64,000 nucleotides of DNA from a virus. Shown piece after piece: positions 14,294-21,830 of this stretch. The translations under genes and the position numbers were made by a program. A model generated the notes under the pieces. That model worked only from the letters and a program-made list of their open reading frames with translations. It searched no databases and was not told the origin of the DNA. The stretch is from IMG/VR virus record IMGVR_UViG_3300049459_000229, positions 1-64,000 of that record. One strand, 5' to 3'. Position 1 is the stretch's first letter. Every line of letters starts with the position of its first letter.

Positions 14294-15034
14294 TTATACC
14301 CCCTGCCAGACCGAGCCGTCAGGCAAGATCGCATCGACCCGCGAGGTTGAAGCGTTGAAAAGAAACGCCACGGCGCCGGCCAGCACGGCCTTGATGCGCA
14401 CCCGGTAATCATCGGCCACGTGGCAGGCAACCGGGATATGCATCCATGCATCGTTGTACCAGTGCCACTCGCGGCCCGGAATCGCCTTGGGCCGCGCCGG
14501 GCGCACCGGGCGCTCATGCTCCGGACGCGCAGCAGGTACCAGTTCAGGCTTGTACTGCGCCAGCTCGGCAAGGTGTTGCGCGCGCAGCTCGCGCTGTACC
14601 GTCTCCAGCCTGAGGACGTAGGCATAGTCCTTCAGGTAGAAGTCTCGCGCCATGTCTTCCCAGTCCTTGCGGCACAGTCGGCTATTGATGTGCAGCCGCG
14701 TGCTCAGGGGGTGCTTGAGCAGGTTTCCCACCACGGTCTCGCAGTAGCGCAAGCGTTTAATGCGCGCCGGGTAGAGATTATCCTGGGAGAAATCGAAAGG
14801 GTCTTCCGAGAGCTGCACGATGGGAAACTCCGGCCAGTTGCCATAGATCAGGCACCACGCGATCGAGGTGCCGAGGAGCTTCTCAGTCTTGAACAAAGTG
14901 ACAACTTGTTTGCCGTCCCGGCTCTTGAGCAAGGTGGCGCTGCCTGTCGTAAGTTTGCGGTACAGCTTCGAGCCTTCCAGCACGAAATACTTATGCACTT
15001 GTTCCGGGGGCAACAGATTGTTGAGATTCAGCAT
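14294..15034 (-). CDS. HNH/AP2-like protein apparently lacking catalytic histidines
   Basis: The product has 246 residues; the ATG is preceded by AGGAG and by a promoter at 15060-15088. Residues about 15-95 follow the phage HNH-homing-endonuclease layout: F-x-L-E-G-S-K-L-Y-R-K, then DGKQVVTLF, SIAWCLIYGNWPEFPIVQLS, DPFDFSQDNL. Where active enzymes have His (usually A-H-R-x-x-W and I-D-H), this protein has T-S and Q-L, so it is probably not a nuclease. The middle is helical and Arg-rich; the C-terminus is unrecognised. It is the only minus-strand gene in this area. Confidence 0.55.
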   Translation of the reverse strand: MLNLNNLLPPEQVHKYFVLEGSKLYRKLTTGSATLLKSRDGKQVVTLFKTEKLLGTSIAWCLIYGNWPEFPIVQLSEDPFDFSQDNLYPARIKRLRYCETVVGNLLKHPLSTRLHINSRLCRKDWEDMARDFYLKDYAYVLRLETVQRELRAQHLAELAQYKPELVPAARPEHERPVRPARPKAIPGREWHWYNDAWMHIPVACHVADDYRVRIKAVLAGAVAFLFNASTSRVDAILPDGSVWQGV

Positions 15035-15059
15035 GGCAAGCTCCTGTAGTTGAGCTAGA

Positions 15060-15088
15060 ACTATACCATAGAATTCGTGTGCGCCCAA
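15060..15088 (-). promoter_or_regulatory. Promoter of the HNH-like gene
   Basis: On the minus strand TTGGGC and TATAGT are separated by 17 bases. The ATG with its AGGAG site lies 26 bases below the -10. Confidence 0.65.
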
Positions 15089-15545
15089 GGGTCTCTCATA
15101 GTAGGGCCACCTCACCAAAAGTAACTCTATATTTCAGTAAAAATTTTCTGTTCCTGTAGAGGGGGGTGGGGGGTAAATTCGTGTTTTTCAAAAGTACGTT
15201 TCTGTACCCTTATTTCTTCTCCAGCAAAAATCTCAAATTGGGGGGGGGGGGGTCTCTACGGAAAACGGCCCTCTAGATTACAACTTAACCCTAAGGTAAT
15301 TCCAGAAAACACGCAAAATTACCTACCCTCAAATAAGTGAAATGTGAGGTTGTGGTAAGTTACCTGTAAGGTCATCCGCGCATTTAAGTTACAAATTGCA
15401 ACTCTGCTATCACTATAAGTGAAACTGTAAGTTGCTTGGGTGAAACATTCTGAATTACCAGATTCTGCCACTTATTCTGTGCTCTTATTTTCCGAAAATT
15501 CCAGTGCCTCGTCCGATCTTTAATTTTTACAGTTCACTTAAATCT
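15089..15545. repeat. Divergent intergenic region with G-runs and iterated TAAGT motifs
   Basis: No gene is seen. Two G6 runs lie at 15161-15173 and a G13 run at 15240-15252, enclosed by GTAGAG and CTCTAC. Further right, five same-direction TAAGT(G/T) elements start at 15334, 15356, 15385, 15416 and 15428; two share TAAGTGAAA and two share TAAGTTAC. AT-rich DNA plus short iterated sites beside the first gene of a long operon fits an origin or an early-promoter control region. The G13 run may also be a length-variable site. Confidence 0.5.
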
Positions 15546-15716
15546 ATGTTCCCTCTATTCAAGCGCATCACCCTCAAGGACGTTCAAAGACAGGACATCG
15601 CTGAGCTCGAACTCGCCCTGCACAACGCCCAGCTCAGCCTCGAGCGGCAGCAAGCCGACGTCGCCCGCCTCCAGACCTCCCTTGCCCGCCTGAAAGCCGA
15701 ACATGCGAACCCGTGA
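15546..15716 (+). CDS. First gene of the accessory operon, small helical protein
   Basis: The product has 56 residues (MFPLFKRITLKDVQRQDIAE, then a coiled-coil-like helix rich in Gln, Leu and Ala). I choose this ATG because small phage proteins beginning M-F-x-L-F-K-R-I-T are familiar to me; an in-frame GTG at 15504 is the alternative. Neither has a clear Shine-Dalgarno. It overlaps the next gene by 14 bases. Function unknown. Confidence 0.6.
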   Translation: MFPLFKRITLKDVQRQDIAELELALHNAQLSLERQQADVARLQTSLARLKAEHANP

Positions 15717-15993
15717 GATCGAAGCCCTCCTCGACGTCGCCCACCACAAAGCAGCCGAGCTTGCCGCCCAGGAGATACGGCACCACTTGCGCCCCTTCAA
15801 CCTCAAGCGCCACCCGCTCGGATACAGCAACATCCCGACGCTGGGCCATGACTCGAACTGCCTGACCTTGGGCGATGTGCCTTACTGGTACTGGACCTAC
15901 GCCCACCCTGCCTGCCAGGCTGTGCGCGAGGCCGGTGAGTACGCCTCCCGCCTGCCGGCCGAAGTCCAACACCGCCTCAAGGAGCACCTATGA
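15703..15993 (+). CDS. 96-residue hypothetical protein
   Basis: The product has 96 residues and is rich in His and aromatic residues in the middle (PTLGHDSNCLTLGDVPYWYW, then TYAHPAC). The N-terminal helix is followed by a compact His/Cys/Tyr-rich core and a C-terminal helix. No zinc-binding spacing is convincing. It overlaps its neighbours on both sides, 4 bases at the downstream end. No function is recognised. Confidence 0.75.
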   Translation: MRTREIEALLDVAHHKAAELAAQEIRHHLRPFNLKRHPLGYSNIPTLGHDSNCLTLGDVPYWYWTYAHPACQAVREAGEYASRLPAEVQHRLKEHL

Positions 15994-16208
15994 GCACCGC
16001 CATGCAGCTCCGCATCCTCAACCACGCCCGCGTCAAGATCGAGGAAGGCCAAACCCTTGCGCAAGCGCTGGACGACATCGCCGCCGCCGACCACCGGCGC
16101 CGCATCCAGACCCTGTGCGCAGGCCTGAAAGCGAAAAGCCCGATCCCCGCCGCAGACAGCCTCAAGCTTGTCGACGCGATCATCAAAGAACTGAAAGGCA
16201 GGCCATGA
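15990..16208 (+). CDS. 72-residue helical hypothetical protein
   Basis: The product has 72 residues and is predicted all-helical (LRILNHARVKIEEGQTLAQA; DSLKLVDAIIKELKG). It is mildly basic. ATGA overlaps at both ends lock it into the operon. It has no motif. Confidence 0.75.
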   Translation: MSTAMQLRILNHARVKIEEGQTLAQALDDIAAADHRRRIQTLCAGLKAKSPIPAADSLKLVDAIIKELKGRP

Positions 16209-16492
16209 ACACCTTCCCCGAACTGCACGCCCATTTCGACAGCCTCGACGCCGACCTGGTCAATGCGTGGCGCCTTACCCTGGCCGGCTTCGACATGACC
16301 CAGACCACCGGCATGCCTGACGCCGTCTTCAACGCGATCGCTTTCGCACACGCCAACGACCTGGCCCAGTTCGTGGGCACGCCGGAATTCACCGAGGCGG
16401 TGACCGAGCAGTTCGGCGAGTTCTTCGCCCAGTTGTGCGGCGCGCCCACCATCAGCACCGCCACCCTCAGCCACACCAGCGTCTGCTGGTAA
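16205..16492 (+). CDS. Hypothetical protein, paralogue of the gene at 26313
   Basis: The product has 95 residues. It shares the pattern N-A-W-[RK]-L-x-L-x-x-F-[DN]-M, then T-T-G, F-A-x-x-x-D, T-P-E-F and E-x-F-G with the product of 26313-26615, over almost the full length, so the two are a duplicated pair. Both look helical and acidic. It overlaps the previous gene by 4 bases and is followed by a 16-base gap. Function unknown; conservation of two copies suggests selection. Confidence 0.8.
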   Translation: MNTFPELHAHFDSLDADLVNAWRLTLAGFDMTQTTGMPDAVFNAIAFAHANDLAQFVGTPEFTEAVTEQFGEFFAQLCGAPTISTATLSHTSVCW

Positions 16493-16508
16493 TTGAAAGG
16501 AAAGCAAC

Positions 16509-16985
16509 ATGACCGCCACCGCTTTCGGCGCCCGCCGCATCGCCGAGCTGGAGTCCCGGCTCGCGGCTGCAAACCAACAACTCGCCGTCACCCGCCTGTC
16601 GCTCGCAGCCGCCCAACGCCTTGCAGGCAGTCTGCAAGACCAGATCGATTCCATTGGCCGTCCGCGCGATGCTGTGGCCCTGCCGGCCGACACCGTCGAA
16701 GACATTGCGCTGCGGCTGCGTGCCGACCAGATCGACTATAGCAAGTGCTTCGGCATGACCACCAGCGTGCTGACCGAGCTGACCGAGCGACTCAAGGAGC
16801 CTGACTTCGAGCGCCTGAGCACCTTGCGCATGAGCGAGATAAGCGAGACCGAGCAGGCTGACGCCTTGGAAGGCTGGCTTCGCGCCAACGTGCGCTACTT
16901 CGATCTACCGATCGCCAGATACGGCGCCACCAACCACATCGAATTCCTCCTCCGCCGCATCGACTACCTCCGGAAAGGCAAATGA
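16509..16985 (+). CDS. 158-residue hypothetical protein with N-terminal coiled coil
   Basis: The product has 158 residues. Residues about 8-50 form a coiled coil (RIAELESRLAAANQQLAVTR), followed by a helical domain ending in HIEFLLRRIDYLRKGK. The ATG has GAAAGGAAAG upstream, one of the few separate ribosome sites in this block. No catalytic residue pattern is visible. The next gene overlaps by 4 bases. Confidence 0.75.
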   Translation: MTATAFGARRIAELESRLAAANQQLAVTRLSLAAAQRLAGSLQDQIDSIGRPRDAVALPADTVEDIALRLRADQIDYSKCFGMTTSVLTELTERLKEPDFERLSTLRMSEISETEQADALEGWLRANVRYFDLPIARYGATNHIEFLLRRIDYLRKGK

Positions 16986-17329
16986 TGCTCACCAAACAAC
17001 ATCTCCCCATCCTGCTCAAGGCGCGCGAGCTGGTCGATAACGGCCATGACTACTTCATCTGCCACGCAATCAAGCGCGCTGGATCGCTCCTCGACATGCA
17101 TGTCGCAGCCCGGCAGGCGCACCAATACATCAAGCATGAGGTAGGCCTCGGCACCCTGGCAGGCTGGGTGATGGACGACATGACCACGAGACTCGGTGAG
17201 CGCGCCATCACCAACAAGTTCGGCCACCTTGTCGAGCCCTACCTGGTAACGCTGATCAGCAACGGCAACCAGCTCGCCCGGCTTGCCTGGCTCGACAAGA
17301 TGATCCACGACATCGAGGCCCAGCCATGA
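16982..17329 (+). CDS. 115-residue helical hypothetical protein
   Basis: The product has 115 residues, mostly helical, with a Cys/His-containing segment (ELVDNGHDYFICHAIKRAG) that I have seen in other small phage proteins but cannot name. ATG-ATG double start; the first overlaps the previous stop by ATGA. The C-terminus (LARLAWLDKMIHDIEAQP) is amphipathic. Confidence 0.75.
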   Translation: MMLTKQHLPILLKARELVDNGHDYFICHAIKRAGSLLDMHVAARQAHQYIKHEVGLGTLAGWVMDDMTTRLGERAITNKFGHLVEPYLVTLISNGNQLARLAWLDKMIHDIEAQP

Positions 17330-17505
17330 CCAGTGAAGACCTCCTGATCGAGCAAGCCCAGGAGCTTGGGTTCGAAATCGTAAAGGACACCGAATCCGAC
17401 TACTACATGTTCAAGGCCTTGTTCTGGGTCGAGGACAGCCCCGCTATTTTCGATACGCCGGCCGAAGCCGCCGCACGTGTCATTTTTCTGTATGGAGAAG
17501 CCTGA
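17326..17505 (+). CDS. 59-residue acidic hypothetical protein
   Basis: The product has 59 residues (MTSEDLLIEQAQELGFEIVK...), acidic, with a helix-strand-strand-helix look and a Phe/Tyr-rich core (DYYMFKALFWVEDSPAIF). ATGA overlap upstream and TGATG overlap downstream mark it as a real member of the chain, although it is below usual length cut-offs. No family is recognised. Confidence 0.7.
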   Translation: MTSEDLLIEQAQELGFEIVKDTESDYYMFKALFWVEDSPAIFDTPAEAAARVIFLYGEA

Positions 17506-18140
17506 TGTTCATCACCCTCACCAACATCAAGAATCCGCGCCGCCCCTTCCCGATGCATTGGCGTGCCAACAGCATCGAGGCTGTCTATTATGACGACCTG
17601 CTGGACGCCACTGTCGTCAAGGTGGCGGGCCAGAACTATAGCGTGGCCCAGACGCCCGACGAAATCCTCGGCCTGATCGGCAGCCGCGGTGAGCCGCGCG
17701 CCGCCGACCGCCACCTGCTCACCCTTGCGGCGGATGCGCTGGTAGCACGGCAGAGCGTAAGCCAGGCTGATCTGATCAAGCAGCTGCGCTCCGCCGCCGA
17801 ACACTGGCGCAGTGCTGGGTCAGACGCTGGGCCGTCCGAGATCTTGACCAACGCACTGGACGAGTGCGACAAGTGGAAGGCCGCCTTCATGGAGTGGTCT
17901 GACAAAACCGACTGGGTGCAGGAGCAGAAAGATAGCTTCCCGTTCCGCACGATCGGGCTGCATCGCGCCGACATCATGAGGAAGGAGATCGACCGGCTGC
18001 GCGCCGAGAAAGAGCTGTGGCGCGCGGCGGCCGGCCTCACCCGCGAGCAGATCTGGAATATTGTGTACGGCTTCATGAAGCACGACGACCAGATCCTGTT
18101 CATGGCCAAGGTCGACGCAGCGCTGGAGGACCGGAAATGA
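17505..18140 (+). CDS. 211-residue hypothetical protein
   Basis: The product has 211 residues: an N-terminal beta part of about 60 residues (VVKVAGQNYSVAQTPDEIL) and then a helical, Trp-containing segment (ECDKWKAAFMEWSDKTDWVQ) with a heptad-like stretch ending in a charged helix. The N-terminal domain looks like a small strand-rich binding module. ATG shares one base with the previous stop. Function unknown. Confidence 0.78.
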   Translation: MFITLTNIKNPRRPFPMHWRANSIEAVYYDDLLDATVVKVAGQNYSVAQTPDEILGLIGSRGEPRAADRHLLTLAADALVARQSVSQADLIKQLRSAAEHWRSAGSDAGPSEILTNALDECDKWKAAFMEWSDKTDWVQEQKDSFPFRTIGLHRADIMRKEIDRLRAEKELWRAAAGLTREQIWNIVYGFMKHDDQILFMAKVDAALEDRK

Positions 18141-18361
18141 ACGGCCGCGCCGCTCGCCGCATTCGCCGCGCCGCGAAACAGACCAGCCTGGCATCGCGCA
18201 AGGAACAGGGCAAGCATGAGGGCTACAGCGCAGCCCTCAAGCGCCTCAAGCGCGAGTACCGCGCCCGGCCCTACCACCAGCGCACCGGCCTCAGCTATGC
18301 CGTGCTGTCCCACAAAGCCCAGGAGCGCCGCTGGCGCGCCAGTCAACCGAGAACCAAATGA
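18137..18361 (+). CDS. 74-residue highly basic protein
   Basis: The product has 74 residues with more than a third Arg, Lys or His (RAARRIRRAAKQTSLASRKE). It has no acidic patch. Such composition suggests binding to nucleic acid or to acidic host proteins. The start overlaps the previous stop by ATGA and its end overlaps the zinc-ribbon gene that follows. No family is recognised. Confidence 0.72.
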   Translation: MNGRAARRIRRAAKQTSLASRKEQGKHEGYSAALKRLKREYRARPYHQRTGLSYAVLSHKAQERRWRASQPRTK

Positions 18362-18801
18362 ACGATCACCTCGCCCTCCTCGCCGCCCAGCTGGCCGAAA
18401 AGCACCGCATCCCCGAAACCAGCATCGTGCACCCGGAACTCGCCAACGACCCGATGCTGCCGCAAAAGCAGGCCGACCCGAACTACGTGCCCTATTGCCT
18501 GAAGACCGCGGACTGCGGCCGCGTGCGCCGGCGCCGCTATGGCTTCGAGTGCCCGACCTGCGGCAACAAGATGAATTACGACCTGACGCACTACGACGGC
18601 AACAAGAGCGTCGAGTACGCAGGTGAGCCGGCCAAGCCGGAAGACGCGCTGGCCGGCTTCCCACCGGTGCCAGGTGAGCGCTGGTGGCCCGAGCGCGTGG
18701 CGTCCGCACGACTTGCTCAACGCCGCGCTAAGCACGCTGAGCGCACGGCCTGGAACGATGCCGTCGACGCCAAGAAACGCGCCAAGAAGGGGCGCAAGTG
18801 A
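18358..18801 (+). CDS. 147-residue protein with zinc-ribbon-like cysteines
   Basis: The product has 147 residues. C-L-K-T-A-D-C and C-P-T-C-G-N-K (about residues 46-70) with an intervening basic strand resemble a zinc ribbon. The C-terminus is a Lys/Arg-rich helix (DAKKRAKKGRK). Zinc binding plus a basic tail suggests nucleic acid or ribosome contact. It is coupled by ATGA upstream and by GTGA downstream. Inferred only from motif spacing. Confidence 0.72.
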   Translation: MNDHLALLAAQLAEKHRIPETSIVHPELANDPMLPQKQADPNYVPYCLKTADCGRVRRRRYGFECPTCGNKMNYDLTHYDGNKSVEYAGEPAKPEDALAGFPPVPGERWWPERVASARLAQRRAKHAERTAWNDAVDAKKRAKKGRK

Positions 18802-19031
18802 GAATCCACATCACCAGCGGCCCGACCAGGCCGAAACCCAAGGCCGGCGACCGCCGCATCACCAAGAAGCACGGCCTGCGCATCCGCGTGCCCGAGATCC
18901 ACAACGGCATGCACGTCTATAGCGGCAGCCGACCCTGCTATGCGTGGTGCAAGCCGGCCGACCTGCCTCGCTTCTATCAGCGCTACCTGACAACCGACGA
19001 ACTTGCAGCCTACTTTCCAGAGACGCCATGA
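18798..19031 (+). CDS. 77-residue basic protein, GTG start
   Basis: The product has 77 residues and starts with GTG inside the stop of the previous gene (GTGA). It is basic at the N-terminus (TSGPTRPKPKAGDRRITKKH) with two Cys and aromatic residues in the middle. No motif can be named. The tight GTGA coupling supports the GTG start. Confidence 0.72.
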   Translation: MRIHITSGPTRPKPKAGDRRITKKHGLRIRVPEIHNGMHVYSGSRPCYAWCKPADLPRFYQRYLTTDELAAYFPETP

Positions 19032-19312
19032 TCACTGATGCCGCCAGCAAGCTGGTCGACGCCATTCTCGCCAAGAAGCGCGAGGCCGAAGGCACCGCCC
19101 AGCAGTACGCCATCTCCTATGCCAAGGACGACAAACCCGAAAACAAGGCCATTTTCCGGCGCTATTACGAAGCGGCAGAAATCTACAGCGCCATGCATAA
19201 CCTGGTGTGTGCCGGCCTGCACCAGGTCGAGGCCGAGATGTCCCGCAAAACCTCCGAGCTGGAACGCCAGCTCAAGGAGGCCGACAACAAGCTGAAAGGA
19301 AAACTTCCATGA
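19028..19312 (+). CDS. 94-residue helical protein with C-terminal coiled coil
   Basis: The product has 94 residues. After a short N-terminal helix and a Tyr-rich region (NKAIFRRYYEAAEIYSAMHN), the last 30 residues form a heptad coiled coil (SELERQLKEADNKLKG). It is probably oligomeric. Overlaps of 4 bases are present on both sides. Confidence 0.75.
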   Translation: MITDAASKLVDAILAKKREAEGTAQQYAISYAKDDKPENKAIFRRYYEAAEIYSAMHNLVCAGLHQVEAEMSRKTSELERQLKEADNKLKGKLP

Positions 19313-20850
19313 AAACGAACCCCGAACACCTCAAGGCCCTGGCCATCGCCGCCGGCGGTGGTACCTACAAGGGCGACTGGAAATCCACCGGCGTCGTCAT
19401 CGCAGCGTCTGACGAAGGTGGCATGCACTATCTGTTCCAGCACGTCCATGGCGAGATCGACACGCCGGCTCTGGCTTTCGTCGAGGCTGCCAACCCGAAC
19501 GCCGTTCTCGCCCTGGTCGAGGAGCTGCGCGCCGCCCAACCAGCAGGCGCAGCAGATACCACGGCAAGCGAGAAATCGCTAGATACGTTGGAATTCATGG
19601 CAAACGCTCAGGCATGGGCGCGAGCCTACGCAGCTCACGACATGGCCGAAGAGCGCAGGCAGTGGAGAATCATGGTTGATTGCCTGAATGCCGCCGCTGC
19701 CAAGCCGGTACAGGCTGGAGAAGCGGTAGACGAACGGGGGCTGGTCGAAGCGTGCCAGAATTTGGCAGGAGAGTTGGTTGTCGAGAAGCTACTGAACGAA
19801 AACCTTGCTCGCGAACTCGATGATGCCCGCGCCAGTCCTGCTCCGGTATCCGCCCAGCAGGGCGCAGCGTTGGACACGCCGGAAACTTGGGAGCTAATCC
19901 GAAACTACGCCGCTGCGCTGTTTGCCGTCGATGTTGAGGCAACCGCGAAGGCCAAGACGGCGCTGCTTGCGCATCTTGTCCAGCAGGGCGCAGCCAGTCG
20001 CGAACACTTCGAGAAGATCGCGCAGCAGTGCGGCGTCTATACCTGCAATTTCGCTCGTTACGATGAGGCCCGCGCTGCGCATGCAAACAAAGACCGCAGC
20101 CTTGGTGAGGATGTTGCGCCGGGTGATTATGTGAGCCGGACGCTTCAAAGCTGCTGGAAGGTCTACCAGGCCGCAGCCAAAACACCGGCAGCGCAGGCTG
20201 ACGATCCTCCGAAGCCTGCCGGGTCCGCGTGGGTGGGCGAACCCTGGCCCGAGTGGCCGCCTGTTTCGGATCAGGAGCAAATCGACCGTGACGCTGCCGT
20301 GAAGTTCTATCAGGCCAATCCCGGCGCGGCCCTCTACGATTTTATGGGCCGCGTTGGTCGCGGAACAACGGCACCGGCAGCGCAGGCTGTGGGTGCGCTG
20401 CTGCAGGCGCTTCGACTGGTGGTGGATGAGCCCGCCGATGGTGAGCCGTGGGTGATCGCCAGCGAAGCCCTTGAAGCCTACCGCGCCGCTTCCCCTGCCA
20501 GCACTCCCGAGGCAGCGCAGGCTGATGATCTGCGACTTGCGATTTGCAACATCCCGCTGCCGGTCTACGGCTCCAACTCGTTCCAGCACGGATTTGTGTC
20601 CGCCAAGGAAGCCGTTCTCGACCTGCTCAGCAAGCGCGCCGCCACTACTGCTGGAGCAGCGACGACCAGCGAGGATGCGCTGGAACAGTTGCTGATCGAG
20701 CACCGTATCGGCCTGACGCCCGAGAATGAAGGCGGGTTCCATGCGGAAGTGTATAGCGACCAGGAGATACCGAAGGCCAAAGGCTACGGGCAGACCCCGC
20801 GCGCCGCCATCGACGCTGCCATGCGCGCTACCCAGCAGGAGGGCGAGTAA
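19309..20850 (+). CDS. Large Ead/Ea22-like mosaic protein
   Basis: The product has 513 residues, the largest in the accessory block. The N-terminus (MHYLFQHVHGEIDTPALAF, then ANPNAVLALVEELRA) is the Ead/Ea22-like signature found in many phage early proteins. After it come several modules joined by Ala/Gln/Pro-rich linkers (AQADDPPKPAG; PEAAQADD), including a QCGVYTCNFARYDEA segment. The linkers suggest a chain of exchangeable domains. Role unknown; related lambdoid genes lie in early accessory regions. The ATG chosen overlaps the previous stop by 4 bases. Confidence 0.75.
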   Translation: MKTNPEHLKALAIAAGGGTYKGDWKSTGVVIAASDEGGMHYLFQHVHGEIDTPALAFVEAANPNAVLALVEELRAAQPAGAADTTASEKSLDTLEFMANAQAWARAYAAHDMAEERRQWRIMVDCLNAAAAKPVQAGEAVDERGLVEACQNLAGELVVEKLLNENLARELDDARASPAPVSAQQGAALDTPETWELIRNYAAALFAVDVEATAKAKTALLAHLVQQGAASREHFEKIAQQCGVYTCNFARYDEARAAHANKDRSLGEDVAPGDYVSRTLQSCWKVYQAAAKTPAAQADDPPKPAGSAWVGEPWPEWPPVSDQEQIDRDAAVKFYQANPGAALYDFMGRVGRGTTAPAAQAVGALLQALRLVVDEPADGEPWVIASEALEAYRAASPASTPEAAQADDLRLAICNIPLPVYGSNSFQHGFVSAKEAVLDLLSKRAATTAGAATTSEDALEQLLIEHRIGLTPENEGGFHAEVYSDQEIPKAKGYGQTPRAAIDAAMRATQQEGE

Positions 20851-21078
20851 ATGCCACGCGTCGACACCACTATCGAAATCACCAGCCAGGAACGCGGCGT
20901 CTATCACATCCCCGGCGTGCACAACACGCAGCAGACGTTGTGCGGCTATGTCGATTGTTACGGCGACAAGCGCCATGATGCCGCCGAGCACCCTTGCAAC
21001 TGTCAGCATTGCATCGACGCTCTCAACAAAATCAAGGCGATGCGCTTCCCGAAACACTATTTCGAAGGGGGCAAGTAA
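20851..21078 (+). CDS. 75-residue Cys-rich, probably zinc-binding protein
   Basis: The product has 75 residues. L-C-G-Y-V-D-C and H-P-C-N-C-Q-H-C-I-D (about residues 30-57) make a possible zinc site, a layout I know from short phage proteins that begin with a helix and end in such a Cys cluster. It starts directly after the TAA of the large mosaic protein (no gap), and its own TAA shares a base with the next ATG. The zinc call is inferred. Confidence 0.72.
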   Translation: MPRVDTTIEITSQERGVYHIPGVHNTQQTLCGYVDCYGDKRHDAAEHPCNCQHCIDALNKIKAMRFPKHYFEGGK

Positions 21079-21554
21079 TGTCTAATAACCCGAACCAAGG
21101 CGCGAGCATTGCCGACGACGAAGAATTTGCGATCGCACTGCGCGCCTTCGAGAGCACACCGTTCCAGAGCCGCGTGCCGCTTATCGAAAGCATCATGACG
21201 TGGCACCGCGCCCAACTCGCTGCCCGCCGCACCCCTGCTGACGCTGTAGGTGCGGGAGAGCCGAGCACGCTAGACAGGCTGCGTGAGCGAAACCCCGAGT
21301 TCGTGGCGCACCTGGAGCGCAATGCCGCTGAGGTGGCGACGTGGCCAAGCTGGAAAACTGGCTTGTGGGCATCGGATACACCTGCCGGTGCAGGAGAGCT
21401 GCCACCGCTGCCGAGGAATTACGGCCGATTCAACATCAATGGGCCAGATGAGCACAGGATCCGTGGTTGGACTCAGGAGCAGATGCATGACTACGCCCGT
21501 GCCGCTATCGCCGCCGCTGATCGCGCCCAGCGCAAGGAGAGTCCAAATGACTAA
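21078..21554 (+). CDS. 158-residue hypothetical protein
   Basis: The product has 158 residues. The N-terminus carries DDEEFAIALRAFESTPFQSR and a Trp-His motif (TWHRAQLAARR); the C-terminus is a helix (QMHDYARAAIAAADRAQRKE). It resembles short phage proteins that are chains of helices with a Pro-rich centre. I choose the ATG sharing a base with the previous TAA. No function is recognised. Confidence 0.75.
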   Translation: MSNNPNQGASIADDEEFAIALRAFESTPFQSRVPLIESIMTWHRAQLAARRTPADAVGAGEPSTLDRLRERNPEFVAHLERNAAEVATWPSWKTGLWASDTPAGAGELPPLPRNYGRFNINGPDEHRIRGWTQEQMHDYARAAIAAADRAQRKESPND

Positions 21555-21828
21555 GTACATCGAAACCATCCTGGCCGCCGCGTTCTTCGGGGCCGCCCTG
21601 TTCGTGTGGCTGTACGGGCGGCCGATTTCGTTCAATTACGATCCGGAGCATTTCATGGTGCTGGAGATTCACCTCGGCGCCATCATCCTGGCCATGCTGG
21701 GCGCGTACTACGCGATCGGCGTGTGGGCCGGTAATCCGGAGATGCGCGGCACGCTGTGCGTGCTGACCGTCCTCGCCCTGCTGCCGACCATCGTCAAAGT
21801 AGCAACCGCTCCTTTTTCTCTCATCTGA
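21547..21828 (+). CDS. Small membrane protein with three predicted spans
   Basis: The product has 93 residues with three hydrophobic segments: about 8-24 (ILAAAFFGAALFVWLYG), 41-61 (LEIHLGAIILAMLGAYYAIG) and 70-88 (LCVLTVLALLPTIVKVA). Short polar loops and few charges give the size of a class I holin, but it is not next to an endolysin gene. It overlaps the previous gene by 8 bases. Membrane topology is a prediction by eye. Confidence 0.7.
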   Translation: MTKYIETILAAAFFGAALFVWLYGRPISFNYDPEHFMVLEIHLGAIILAMLGAYYAIGVWAGNPEMRGTLCVLTVLALLPTIVKVATAPFSLI

Positions 21829-21830
21829 CC

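Noticed and set aside
15504-15545. GTG start that would lengthen the first accessory protein by 14 residues
   Set aside because: No ribosome site, and the shorter start gives the MFPLFKR opening that I associate with similar phage proteins.
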